Of a stretch of 54,135 bases of DNA, positions 45,335 through 54,082 are shown in pieces. The number at the start of each line of letters is the position of its first letter. Position 1 is the first letter of the stretch. Location of the stretch: assembly GCA_009928985.1 (NCBI GenBank), contig SABL01000004.1, positions 1-54,135 on the forward strand, given 5' to 3'. A program made the translations under genes and the position numbers. The notes under the pieces are model-generated. The model saw nothing but the letters and a program-made list of their open reading frames with translations, was not told the origin of the DNA and did not search any database. This stretch comes from Clostridia bacterium (GTDB lineage: Bacteria > Bacillota > Clostridia > Saccharofermentanales > UBA5734).

Positions 45335-46216
45335 ATGAAACCCATCGTTCCGTATCTGTGGTTTGAACATGAGGCTGAGGCAGCTGTGGATTTATATACG
45401 CATACGTTCCTTCATTCGCATGTTGTGTCGAACAGTTTGTATAGCCGGTCTGGCGCCGAAATCTCTGGCCAGCCGGAAGGTTCGCTGCTTTCCATCGAGT
45501 TTGTGATCGCAGGGCAGCCAATGGTCGCGCTCAATGGCGGTCCTGTTTACTCCTTCACGCCGGCCAACTCGTTCTACGTTCATTGTGCCTTCCCCGAGGA
45601 AGTCGACCGGATCTACGAGAAACTGTCTGCCGGAGGCGAGGTCCTGATGGAATTGGGCGCATACCCCTTTAGTCCGCGCTACGCCTGGATCAAAGATCCG
45701 TTTGGTGTCAATTGGCAGATCATGCAGTCGGACCACAAAGCGCAAATTGTGCCGGGCTTTTTATTCACCGGGCCACACATCGGCCAGGCCGAATCCGCCA
45801 TCCAGCATTACATCACCACGATTCCCAATTCAGGCCTTCAGACGCTGGAAAAAGGCCCGGACGGATTCGTCCAGTATGCGCAATTCACACTCAATGGTCA
45901 GGCATTTGCTGCCACGGAGAGCAGTTTTGACCATGGCTTCGACTTTTCGCCTGCCATTTCCTACCTGCTCAGCTGCGAAACTCAAGACGAATTCGAGTCG
46001 ATCTGGACTGCCTTGGCCGATGAAACGACAAAGCCTCAATGTGGCTGGGTCACAGACCGGTTCGGCATCACCTGGCAAATCGTACCCGAGGCTTTACTCG
46101 CCCTGATCGACTGCGATGACGAGATTCGCCGCGAACGGGTACTCAAGGCCATGTATCCGATGAAAAAAATCAACTTGGCTGTCTTGAAACAAGCCTTTCA
46201 CGGAGAGGTATTCTAA
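45335..46216 (+). CDS. Tandem PhnB-like VOC protein
   Basis: 293 residues, two PhnB-type (3-dmu-9_3-mt) VOC units: YLWFEHEAEAAVDLYTHTF with AWIKDPFGVNWQI, then GPHIGQAESAIQHYITTIP with GWVTDRFGITWQIVPEAL. This two-unit arrangement is known in PhnB-like proteins. Its stop codon overlaps the next ATG (TAATG). Function unknown; not a methyltransferase despite the family name. Confidence 0.88.
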   Translation: MKPIVPYLWFEHEAEAAVDLYTHTFLHSHVVSNSLYSRSGAEISGQPEGSLLSIEFVIAGQPMVALNGGPVYSFTPANSFYVHCAFPEEVDRIYEKLSAGGEVLMELGAYPFSPRYAWIKDPFGVNWQIMQSDHKAQIVPGFLFTGPHIGQAESAIQHYITTIPNSGLQTLEKGPDGFVQYAQFTLNGQAFAATESSFDHGFDFSPAISYLLSCETQDEFESIWTALADETTKPQCGWVTDRFGITWQIVPEALLALIDCDDEIRRERVLKAMYPMKKINLAVLKQAFHGEVF

Positions 46217-47244
46217 TGGGCAAATCAACTGGGACCGATCCTTCTATCATCACCGAGCCCAAGACAATTCGCTGGGGCATCATCGGTTGTGGAGCCGTCA
46301 CCGAGGTCAAGAGTGGCCCCGGATTCCAGAAAGCGGACCACTCCGAGTTGGTTGCTGTCATGCGCAGAAATGGCGACCTGGCACGCGACTATGCCGAACG
46401 CCATGGCGTGCCGCGCTGGTACGACCAGGCCGAAGCCCTGATCCTCGACCCGGATGTCGACGCCATCTACATCGCAACCCCGCCGGCTTTCCACAAACCT
46501 TATGTATTGCAGGCTAGCGCAACCGGCAAGCCCGTCTATGTCGAAAAACCGATGGCCCTGAACGGATCTGAATGCGACGACATGATTGCGTCCTGTGAAT
46601 CTGCCGGCGTGCCCCTGTTCGTGGCTTATTACCGGCGCGCATTGCCCCGGTTCCTCAAAATCAAGGAGCTGCTTGATCATGGAACAATCGGCGACATCCG
46701 GCTGGTCACCACGCAATACTTGCGCCCGGCGCTGAAGGGTAGCCAGCGTGATCCCCAGCACAATTGGCGGGTTGATCCTGCCCAGGCTGGTGGTGGTTTA
46801 CTGCTGGATGTTGGTAGCCACACCTTAGACATTCTGGATTTTTTGCTCGGCCCGGTGAAAAGCGTGCAAGGTCACGCCAGCAGCCTTGGGCATCTTTATC
46901 CAGCCGAAGATACAGTCACTGGTATCTTTACGTATGAAAGCGGCGTCCACGGTATTGCCAGCTGGTGTTTTTCAGCCTCAACCGCAGAGGACCGCAACGA
47001 GATGATCGGCAGTCTCGGCAAAATCAGCTTTTCGACCTTTGGTGATGACCCCATCGAACTGGTGACAGCGGGCACCCGTCAGGTGTTTGAAATTGCAAAT
47101 CCCTTGCACATTCAGTTGCCCCTGATCCAGAGCATTGTCAACGAACTGAATGGCGGCCCACCTTGCCCCAGCACGGGACTTTCAGCCGCAAGAACCAGCC
47201 GGGTTATGGACAGTCTGCTCAAGGATTATTACGCCAGGCATTAA
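46216..47244 (+). CDS. Gfo/Idh/MocA-family oxidoreductase
   Basis: 342 residues. N-terminal NAD(P)-binding domain (RWGIIGCGAVTEV), the EKPMAL motif with the catalytic Lys, and the C-terminal sheet domain beginning near GGGLLLDVGSHTLDILDFLL, where the DxxxH pair fits the family active site. It overlaps the stop codon of the PhnB-like gene. The substrate (sugar, inositol or similar) cannot be told. Confidence 0.92.
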   Translation: MGKSTGTDPSIITEPKTIRWGIIGCGAVTEVKSGPGFQKADHSELVAVMRRNGDLARDYAERHGVPRWYDQAEALILDPDVDAIYIATPPAFHKPYVLQASATGKPVYVEKPMALNGSECDDMIASCESAGVPLFVAYYRRALPRFLKIKELLDHGTIGDIRLVTTQYLRPALKGSQRDPQHNWRVDPAQAGGGLLLDVGSHTLDILDFLLGPVKSVQGHASSLGHLYPAEDTVTGIFTYESGVHGIASWCFSASTAEDRNEMIGSLGKISFSTFGDDPIELVTAGTRQVFEIANPLHIQLPLIQSIVNELNGGPPCPSTGLSAARTSRVMDSLLKDYYARH

Positions 47245-47273
47245 AAAAAACGGGCCGCTGATCAAGCGGCCCG
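47243..47273 (-). terminator. Terminator reading on the minus strand
   Basis: Arms CGGGCCGCT (47251-47259) and AGCGGCCCG (47265-47273), with eight A at 47243-47250 that become a T run on the minus strand. The nearest minus-strand gene ends 420 bp away, so either there is a long 3' region or another transcript. Confidence 0.75.
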
Positions 47274-47360
47274 TCTGGGCTTGGTGGCGTACCAGATAGA
47301 GAAAAGAACGAGTCGTGTTTTCATTTCGATCAGGTATCGGTTCGGTATCGATTCAAATAT

Positions 47361-47519
47361 TTACCACCAACCCGGAGCTTGGAATAAATAGAGCTCCAGC
47401 GAACCTGTCAGATTTCTCATTTCACGTCGTGTACCCTTTGTGCGAGCATTGGCCTGATGTTTGTTGTACGTCGTTTTGATTGACTCAGTTACCCATCTGG
47501 TTTCTTTTTAATCATTACT
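47361..47519 (-). other. Open stretch of uncertain coding potential in an AT-rich gap
   Basis: The gap 47245-47692 has no gene I can support. On the minus strand a frame of about 53 codons is open here and ends in the peptide MRNLTGSLELYLFQAPGWW with a TAA at 47361; the only ATG is at 47420 and lacks a good ribosome site. It could be a gene remnant or chance. There is an inverted GGAGCT/AGCTCC pair inside. Confidence 0.25.
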
Positions 47520-47692
47520 GTCCGTATTGTTTAGATCAGGTTGTGACTTGTAAATACTTTCGTATTCCCTGAATCACTTTTCGCTTTCCAAATCTTTCGA
47601 TCTGGCGGTACTCCGTTGGGTGAGAGTCTTCTTTGGAATTCCCTGGAGCTTGATTTAATTATAGCACTCTACGACAAATAGTCAAACCTCTT

Positions 47693-48985
47693 TTATGAAT
47701 ATTGCGTAAATTCGCCATGAATAATCTGCGGTAAACGGATCTGCATCCAATGGCCTTTCTGGTCCTGCATCGGATGATGAGGGATGCTCCTGAATCCTTG
47801 ATGCAGGCCCATTTTGGCGCAGACAGCGAGGGCCAGGGCATCCAGCACATCTGTGTGCAGATGGCTGAGGCGAGGATTGGCCCCAGCCCGGGCTAGTATT
47901 TCACGGGTTCGCGGTTCATAGGCCGACAATAGATGAGTCCGTTCCTGGCGGCCGCCTGCCGTATGTTTGCTTGCCAGAGGCATGAAAGACCGTCCATGGC
48001 CATTGAGGAAAGCAAAACACAACTCCGGGTGACTTTCCCACATTTTTTCGCGGGCTTCCGGCTCATGCTCGAGAAAGCCGTCCACTTCACGGATGGCGGC
48101 GCACAAGGCGTAGGACTGGCGGCTCAATCCCCGGCCCAGGGTTTCACGATTGACCGCATTGGCCGCCGTGTAATCATGAGCGTAGGCGGCTTGCCGGCAG
48201 GGCACGGGGAACAAAGTCGCAGCCCGGCCGGGCAAGAGTGGACGCGCCTGGGGTTCGGGACGAATGTCATCCAGACCAGATGGCAAGCCCACTGGCATGT
48301 CCAGAAGAAGGCAGTCGGCCTGATGGCCGCGCGCCCAGACTTCGGCAATCGACTGTGACCAGCTGACATCAGCTAACCGGTCGGTCAGGCAGACTGACAC
48401 CCAGCCGCTCCGGCAGCCATCCACACCGACCACATGCCAGGCCGGGCTTGCCAGTTCCAGGTCCAAAAACAAGTCCAAAAATTCCATCTCAACGGATGCA
48501 AAATCGCGCTGGGAAAAGTCGTGATCCCGCTCGACGATGGGTGGATCAGCGAAAAACAAGATCCCGCGCAAGGCGGCAAATTCATGGTGCAGCAAGGCAT
48601 CGTCGATCGCCCGGACTTGTTCTTTCTCCTGCTCACTAAGATCTGCAAGGCCATATTTGGCATAGATCAAACCCTGCAGGGCAGCCTCGACAGCTGCATA
48701 GCCGCCGAGCTGTTTTTTCACAGGCCGGGTCAGGTCCGACAGATAACTCTCGCTGGCATCATGAAGCAGGCAAGCCAGCTGGACCCGCTGGGAATAATCT
48801 CTGGCGCGTGCCTCAAGGCAGCAATTGACCGAATGCTGTGCGATCGAATAAAACGTGCGGATGTGTCCATTGGCGCGTGTCATCAAAGACAAGGCATGGG
48901 CAATGTCCGAGATCTGGATATCGGAAAAGGTCGCCTGGAACGGATTGAAACGGATCCCAGAGAGGGTCAGAATTTCATTGGCCAT
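47693..48985 (-). CDS. Fusion: HD phosphohydrolase + DUF429 (RNase H-like) protein
   Basis: 430 residues. Residues 20-180 form an HD domain like YfbR (5'-deoxynucleotidase) with H51, H75-D76 and D129 as metal ligands. From residue 184 a DUF429 domain begins, with VGVDGCRSGWV, the LLLDMPVGLP acidic strand, WESHPELCFAFLNG and DVLDALALA, a predicted RNase H-fold nuclease. The last-base overlap with the rbsR stop codon (TAATG) puts it in the ribose operon. Each half looks complete. Confidence 0.88.
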   Translation of the reverse strand: MANEILTLSGIRFNPFQATFSDIQISDIAHALSLMTRANGHIRTFYSIAQHSVNCCLEARARDYSQRVQLACLLHDASESYLSDLTRPVKKQLGGYAAVEAALQGLIYAKYGLADLSEQEKEQVRAIDDALLHHEFAALRGILFFADPPIVERDHDFSQRDFASVEMEFLDLFLDLELASPAWHVVGVDGCRSGWVSVCLTDRLADVSWSQSIAEVWARGHQADCLLLDMPVGLPSGLDDIRPEPQARPLLPGRAATLFPVPCRQAAYAHDYTAANAVNRETLGRGLSRQSYALCAAIREVDGFLEHEPEAREKMWESHPELCFAFLNGHGRSFMPLASKHTAGGRQERTHLLSAYEPRTREILARAGANPRLSHLHTDVLDALALAVCAKMGLHQGFRSIPHHPMQDQKGHWMQIRLPQIIHGEFTQYS

Positions 48986-49989
48986 TAGCGTAACCGCGCC
49001 TCGCCAGACAGACGACTGGTCTCGCGAATCACGAGTTCCACCGGCAGGATCCTGGCCTTTTGCAGTTGGGTCTGCCCCTCGACCAAGTCGGCCACAATGG
49101 CAGCAGCCACCGTACCGATCTCGGTGATGGGCTGGCCGATCGTGGTCAAAGCCGGGGTCATCAACTGGCTCAGATAGATATTGTCAAACCCGACCACCTG
49201 GACTTGGTCCGGGATCCGGATTTTTTTTGCTGCCAGGACCTTGACCACCGAAAGAGCGACGACATCGTTGGCAGCCAGGATGCCATCCACATCAGGAAAC
49301 CGATCGAGAAGCTGCTGGGTTTTCAAAAGTCCGTCGGCAAAATCAAAATCGCAATCGACTTCATGAGGCTTTAGACCCTGTTCGCGGCAGACATCGCGAT
49401 AGCCATGCAAGCGCATGGCTGCTGAGGTGTATTTTTGTGGTCCGGTCATCATCACAATCCGCCGGCAGCCGCACTGCACGAGGTGTTCGGTCGCCAGCCG
49501 ACCGCCCTGGTAATGGTCAGCCCGCACGCTGTAGGCGGTTGTCTCCTGGCTGGGTGCCCGGTCCAGGATCACCATCGGCACAGGGCAGGCTTTGATCAGG
49601 GCATCCATCTCTTCATGCGTGGTCGTGATGATGATGCCATCGGCATTCATCCGCTCCAGCATATCGATGTATGCTTCTTCCTTGGCCGGGTCTTCATCCG
49701 AGTTGCACAGGATCAGCTTATACCCGCGCCGGAATGATTCATCTTCGATCGCCCGGGCCAGTTCAGTGAAAAAAGGGTTGGCGATCGTCGGCACGATGCA
49801 GCCGATGATGCGCGAAGACCGTTTGCTCAGGGAGCGGGCGACTTCATTGGGCTTGTAGCCAGTTTCCCGGATCACCTTGAGCACGCGTTCCTCTGTCTGT
49901 GGATCAACCGCTGCCGTACCGTTGAGCACGCGTGAGACAGTTGCGGGTGAAACATTGGCCTGGCGGGCTATTTCCCTGATGGTTGCCAT
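48985..49989 (-). CDS. rbsR: LacI-family regulator of the ribose locus
   Basis: 334 residues. The N-terminal HTH with hinge is ATIREIARQANVSPATVSRV, followed by a PBP1-like sensor (VPTIANPFFTELARAIEDES; ADHYQGGRLATEHLV). It is downstream of rbsB, and a TGAAACCGATTTCA site lies 31 bp before its start. The same palindrome appears before rbsK, so autoregulation and control of ribose genes are inferred. The name rests on context. Confidence 0.9.
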   Translation of the reverse strand: MATIREIARQANVSPATVSRVLNGTAAVDPQTEERVLKVIRETGYKPNEVARSLSKRSSRIIGCIVPTIANPFFTELARAIEDESFRRGYKLILCNSDEDPAKEEAYIDMLERMNADGIIITTTHEEMDALIKACPVPMVILDRAPSQETTAYSVRADHYQGGRLATEHLVQCGCRRIVMMTGPQKYTSAAMRLHGYRDVCREQGLKPHEVDCDFDFADGLLKTQQLLDRFPDVDGILAANDVVALSVVKVLAAKKIRIPDQVQVVGFDNIYLSQLMTPALTTIGQPITEIGTVAAAIVADLVEGQTQLQKARILPVELVIRETSRLSGEARLR

Positions 49990-50020
49990 GGGGTGTCGTG
50001 CTCCTTCTTTTGGGACGGCC

Positions 50021-50034
50021 TGAAACCGATTTCA
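50021..50034. promoter_or_regulatory. Putative RbsR operator upstream of rbsR
   Basis: TGAAACCGATTTCA, one base from the perfect 14-bp palindrome TGAAACCGGTTTCA found upstream of rbsK. It lies between the rbsB terminator and rbsR. Confidence 0.7.
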
Positions 50035-50101
50035 ATTTCCATTGTGTCTGGCCAGACAGCCAACTGTCAATTCAATGTTCAAATAAATTTCCAGTCTGGC
50101 A

Positions 50102-50132
50102 AGAAAAGGGCGCCCGGTTGTGCCGGACGCCC
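50102..50132 (-). terminator. Terminator or attenuator after rbsB
   Basis: Arms 50108-50117 (GGGCGCCCGG) and 50123-50132 (CCGGACGCCC) with one mismatch and a T-rich tail (CCCTTTTCTT) on the minus strand. It would lower expression of rbsR and the HD-DUF429 gene relative to rbsB. Confidence 0.75.
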
Positions 50133-50176
50133 TCGATCTGCTTGGCTATGAAAGTCAACGGACTCCCTGCGGTTGC

Positions 50177-51130
50177 TTATTTGGTCACCAGTTCAACCGG
50201 AACCGGAATGCTGGCTTCGATGGTTTCTCCGGACAGGTGCTTGATCGCAGATTCGACGGCCATCTCACCCATCAGGCCGGGCTGCTGGGCCACGGTCGCA
50301 GCCATTTTGCCTTCGGCAACTGCTTTGAGGGCATCGTCGGTAGCGTCAAAGCCGATCACAACCATCTCGGTTTTGCGGTTTTCGGCAGCGACCACGGCGC
50401 CGAGGGCCATTTCATCGTTGTGGGCGAAAACGCCTTTGAGGTCAGGGGTGGCCTGGAGCATGTTTTCCATGACGGTCACACCTTCCGCACGGTTGAAATT
50501 GGCGGTCTGCTTGGCTGCGACATCGAGCTTGCCGTCGACGGCCAGATGGAAACCAGCACCACGGTCATTGGTCGCCGAAGCACCGGGAACGCCTTCCAGT
50601 TCAGCAACTTTGGCGCCTTCTCCGACCAGGCTGATCAGGTACTCGCCCGCCAGCTTGGCTCCCAGGACATTGTCGGAAGCAATATGGGAGATCACGGTGG
50701 CGCCATCGACGCTGCGGTCAACGGAGATGACCGGGATCCCTGCATCGCTGGCGGTCTTGACCGATGCAGCGGCGGCTTTGGAGTCAACAGGGTTGATGAT
50801 GATCAGGTCAACACCCTGGACGAGGAAGTTTTCAATGGTCGAAGCCTGCTTGGCGGTGTCGTCACTGGCGTCGACGACCAGCAGTTCAGCCCCCAGGGCT
50901 GTTGCTTTGGCAGTCGCAGCTTCTGTCATGGTGACAAAGAAAGGATTGTTCAATGTCGAGACTGAAAAGCCGATTTTGAACGACTGGGCAGCAGGTGCGG
51001 TGGTTTCTGCGGCCGAGCTGGCAGCAGTGGTCGGAGCCTGGGTCGGAGCAACGGTGGTCTGGCTGGTGGCACAGGCACCGAGGCCGATAACGAGGGTAAG
51101 CATGAGAACGATTGCGAGCATTTTTTTCAT
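50177..51130 (-). CDS. rbsB: Ribose-type ABC substrate-binding lipoprotein
   Basis: 317 residues. Lipoprotein signal (MLAIVLMLTLVIGLGAC), a short Ala/Thr linker, then an RbsB-like fold: GFSVSTLNNPFFVTMTEAATA, VDLIIINPVDSKAAAA, VDRSVDGATVISHIASDN and FAHNDEMALGAVVA. AAGGAG is 7 bp before the ATG. It follows rbsD. No rbsA or rbsC lies beside it, unlike the usual rbsDACBK order, so it must use a transporter encoded elsewhere. Confidence 0.93.
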   Translation of the reverse strand: MKKMLAIVLMLTLVIGLGACATSQTTVAPTQAPTTAASSAAETTAPAAQSFKIGFSVSTLNNPFFVTMTEAATAKATALGAELLVVDASDDTAKQASTIENFLVQGVDLIIINPVDSKAAAASVKTASDAGIPVISVDRSVDGATVISHIASDNVLGAKLAGEYLISLVGEGAKVAELEGVPGASATNDRGAGFHLAVDGKLDVAAKQTANFNRAEGVTVMENMLQATPDLKGVFAHNDEMALGAVVAAENRKTEMVVIGFDATDDALKAVAEGKMAATVAQQPGLMGEMAVESAIKHLSGETIEASIPVPVELVTK

Positions 51131-51252
51131 GGGACTCTCTCCTTTTTGATTTGGAATGATGGATTGCTGGGTTGGGACGGGCATTTGCTTACGGCGGATG
51201 CGGCTGGGATCGGGTGGTGAGGAAGGGCATTTGCATGCAGCGGGCTGTCTGA

Positions 51253-51648
51253 TTAGAAAATGACACCGGCATGGAGAATGATGTTGGCGTAGGGGGTGGC
51301 TTCACCTGTCCGGATGATCGCCCGGCAGGATCGCGTCTGTTGCTTGAACTGATCATGGCTGGTCCATTCGACCGGAACATCCGGCAGCAGCTGGCGGATC
51401 TGGCTCAGGACCACCGGATTAGCGGATTCAATCTCCTGGGCCAGGGTTATTTTTTCAATCACCATGTCAAATTGTACGACAGCCAAGGTTTCAAGAAACG
51501 AAGGACTGCCCAGCTTGAGGGCCAGATCGATCGTTTCGACACCCGCTGGTGATGGCAGACCGCAGTCGGCGATGCAGAGGGTGTCCGTATGGCGAAGTTC
51601 ACCCAGGACACGATTGATGGAACTGTTCAAGGGACCGGATTTTTTCAC
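51253..51648 (-). CDS. rbsD: D-ribose pyranase
   Basis: 131 residues, GTG start with GGAGT 8 bp upstream. It interconverts pyranose and furanose forms of ribose before phosphorylation. LGELRHTDTLCIADCGLPSP carries the active-site His20; VLSQIRQLLPDVPVEW and the end YANIILHAGVIF fit the family. It lies between rbsK and rbsB. Confidence 0.96.
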   Translation of the reverse strand: MKKSGPLNSSINRVLGELRHTDTLCIADCGLPSPAGVETIDLALKLGSPSFLETLAVVQFDMVIEKITLAQEIESANPVVLSQIRQLLPDVPVEWTSHDQFKQQTRSCRAIIRTGEATPYANIILHAGVIF

Positions 51649-51735
51649 AGCAGCAACTCCTCAGATTGGAAAAGGACTTGGATGGTCTGGGATAGATGGA
51701 TCATAAGCATGGCTTGATTTGAGGGCGGTCAAGGA

Positions 51736-52620
51736 TCAGGTCAACCGCGCGGTGACTTGTGCCAGTGTGGGCATGCCTCCCTGGGCGCCAAATTTTTCCG
51801 TGCTCAACCCTGCGGCACAATTGGCAAAGAGCAGAACTTTGTCCAGTGAGAGGTTCTGCGACCAGGCATAGGCGAGGGCGGCATTGAAGGTGTCTCCCGC
51901 TCCAGTCGTATCGACAACGGTCGCTGGGCTGGCAGGAATCTGGTGGACCTCGCCGTTTTTGCCGGCAAAACTGGCCCCTGCAGAGCCCTGAGTAATGATC
52001 AGTTTTTCCGGGTAGCGGCGCAAAAGCTCACGATAATCACCCTGATCATCGAAGACAATGGCTGCTTCATGTTCATTGGGCGTGACAAAGGTGATTTTTT
52101 CAATCAAATCCGCAGATAATTTGAGCGCAGGCGCAGGATTCAACAGAACTGCCACACCTGCCTGATGACAGAGGTCTACCACGTAGGTGGCTGTGTCGAG
52201 CGGGATTTCCAGCTGCAAAATGACCAGCTGGTTCTGGAGCAGTTCTTCCTTGATCGAATCGATGTAGGCGCGACCGACCTGGCCATTGGCACCAGGCACC
52301 ACGACAATCGAATTGTCACCGTCTCCAACGGTGATCATGGCGACCCCTGTTGTCACGCCCTGAAGGGTGCGGACCCGGGCAGCCTTGACTGAGTTAGCAG
52401 CCAGATTTTCAATCAGCTGGCGGCCAAAATCATCATCACCGACACAGCCAAACATGGTCACATCCGCACCGAGCCGGCCCAGCGCGACTGCCTGGTTGGC
52501 CCCCTTGCCGCCGGGCACAAAATGCAACGCCTGGCCCGTAATGGTCTCACCCTTGAGCGGAATCCGCGGGGCGGTCACAACCATGTCCATGTTCAGGCTG
52601 CCAACAACTGCAATGTTCAT
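51736..52620 (-). CDS. rbsK: Ribokinase
   Basis: 294 residues. PfkB kinase with the N-terminal GSLNMDMVVTAPRIPLKGET, VPGGKGANQAVALGRLGAD and the catalytic DTTGAGDTFNAALAYA near the C-terminus. AGGAG is 6-7 bp before the ATG. First gene of the ribose operon; three operator-like palindromes lie 58-181 bp upstream. Confidence 0.97.
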   Translation of the reverse strand: MNIAVVGSLNMDMVVTAPRIPLKGETITGQALHFVPGGKGANQAVALGRLGADVTMFGCVGDDDFGRQLIENLAANSVKAARVRTLQGVTTGVAMITVGDGDNSIVVVPGANGQVGRAYIDSIKEELLQNQLVILQLEIPLDTATYVVDLCHQAGVAVLLNPAPALKLSADLIEKITFVTPNEHEAAIVFDDQGDYRELLRRYPEKLIITQGSAGASFAGKNGEVHQIPASPATVVDTTGAGDTFNAALAYAWSQNLSLDKVLLFANCAAGLSTEKFGAQGGMPTLAQVTARLT

Positions 52621-52677
52621 AAGTGTCTCCTAGTCTAGCTGGGGTGTATAAGCTGAGCAAGTTATTTACGAGTGTTG

Positions 52678-52801
52678 TGAAACCGGTTTCATCAACGTTA
52701 AAAAAATAGAGGTGGACGAGGTCTACGAGTCTGAAACCGGTGAAAACCAAATGCTGGGTGACTTTTTGATGACAGTGAAGTTAGTCTTGAAACCGGTTTC
52801 A
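52678..52801. promoter_or_regulatory. Three LacI-type operators upstream of rbsK
   Basis: Perfect palindromes TGAAACCGGTTTCA at 52678-52691 and 52788-52801, and a half-degenerate TGAAACCGGTGAAA at 52732-52745. The spacing (54 and 56 bp) is about five helical turns, compatible with looping. They explain most of the 364-bp gap 52621-52984. The rest holds the palindrome ACAGATCTGT (52915-52924) and a -10 element for the next gene. Confidence 0.8.
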
Positions 52802-52939
52802 TGCTTTCATCATAGCTGGTGATTCCACCATTGTCAAGAGCCATTTTTCGAAATCATTTGGTGATTTTGCATATTTGGCCTGATCAGTGAATGTCAGCGT
52901 TGGTCTTGCACAAAACAGATCTGTGTGATATTCTGGCTA

Positions 52940-52945
52940 TATAAT
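52940..52945 (+). promoter_or_regulatory. Probable -10 element of the HTH-PfkB kinase gene
   Basis: TATAAT, 40 bp before the start codon at 52985. No good -35 hexamer at 17 bp is seen; a palindrome ACAGATCTGT overlaps the expected position and may bind an activator. Confidence 0.5.
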
Positions 52946-52984
52946 CATTTGCTTATAGAATAAGCTTTTATAAAGGAGTCGGCC

Positions 52985-54082
52985 ATGACCAATCGCGAAG
53001 AAGAATTGCTTGCGCTCATCCGCAGGAATCCCGCGATCTCCCAGAACGAACTTGCGGCTGCTCTTGGCATTACTCGTTCGTCGGTTGCTGTCCATATCAC
53101 CAACCTCATGAAGAAGGGGCTGATCCTGGGCAAAGGCTATTTGCTAAGGCAAGAGGACTACGTCTGCGTGCTGGGCGGATCCAATATCGACATCAGCGGT
53201 TTTCCCAACCAGAAACTCGTCCTTCACGACTCCAATCCCGGCAAGGTCAAGATCAGCCTGGGCGGGGTTGGTCGCAACATTGCCGATAATCTCGTTCATC
53301 TTGGAGTCCCGACCAAGCTGATCAGCGCAACGGGCGAGGATGTCTACGGCAAAAAATTGATCGGCCATGCCAATGACATCGGACTGGATGTCCGGCATTC
53401 CCTGATCTTGAGCAATCGCGCCACGTCGACCTACCTGGCCATTCTTGATGAAACCGGCGACATGAAAGTCGCCATATCGCATATGGACATTTTTGAAGAC
53501 CTGTCGATCGATTTCATTCAAACCAGACGCCAGGTGATAGAAGATTCGAAAATCTGCGTCATCGATACCAATATCCCGACCGAGACAATCAGTTATGTCG
53601 TGGATAATTTCAAAAACACGGAATTTTTCCTGGATACGGTATCAACCACGAAAGCCCTGAAAATCAAGGACAAAATCGGAGCCTTCCACACGATCAAGCC
53701 CAACAAGATCGAAGCCGAACTGCTTTCCGGTCTGGAAATCAGGAGCGAAAGGGATCTGGTCCACGTATCCGAATATTTTCTGGACAAAGGCGTTCAGAGA
53801 GTGTTCATCACGCTGGCTGAGTCAGGTGTCTTCTACCATGATGGCACCGAACATGCCTTGATTCCCAGCCCCAAGGTCAACGTCGTGAATGCGACCGGTG
53901 CCGGTGATGCCTTTGTGTCTGCCCTGGTATTTGCCCGTTTCAACCAGTATGAAATGCCTGAAACGGCCAGATTTGCCATGGCCGCCTCTGTCCTGGCCTT
54001 GAGGCACGAAGAAACCATCAATCCCAGCATGTCCAGGGACAATGTCCTGCTTACCATGAAAGAGCTGGGACTGGACCAGTAA
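52985..54082 (+). CDS. PfkB-family nucleoside/sugar kinase with N-terminal HTH (YeiI-like)
   Basis: 365 residues. Residues 1-55 form a winged helix-turn-helix (NPAISQNELAAALGITRSSV), followed by a PfkB kinase (VCVLGGSNIDISGFPNQ; ISLGGVGRNIADNLVHLG; NATGAGDAFVSALVFA). AAAGGAG is 6 bp before the ATG. This layout is that of E. coli YeiI and related proteins, which by family knowledge phosphorylate pseudouridine or other nucleosides. A pseudouridine glycosidase gene may follow beyond the window. It is divergent from the ribose operon. Confidence 0.92.
   Translation: MTNREEELLALIRRNPAISQNELAAALGITRSSVAVHITNLMKKGLILGKGYLLRQEDYVCVLGGSNIDISGFPNQKLVLHDSNPGKVKISLGGVGRNIADNLVHLGVPTKLISATGEDVYGKKLIGHANDIGLDVRHSLILSNRATSTYLAILDETGDMKVAISHMDIFEDLSIDFIQTRRQVIEDSKICVIDTNIPTETISYVVDNFKNTEFFLDTVSTTKALKIKDKIGAFHTIKPNKIEAELLSGLEIRSERDLVHVSEYFLDKGVQRVFITLAESGVFYHDGTEHALIPSPKVNVVNATGAGDAFVSALVFARFNQYEMPETARFAMAASVLALRHEETINPSMSRDNVLLTMKELGLDQ

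Noticed and set aside
47245-47692. Possible rnpB, tmRNA or 6S RNA in the gap
   Set aside because: I could not find the conserved cores of these RNAs on either strand.
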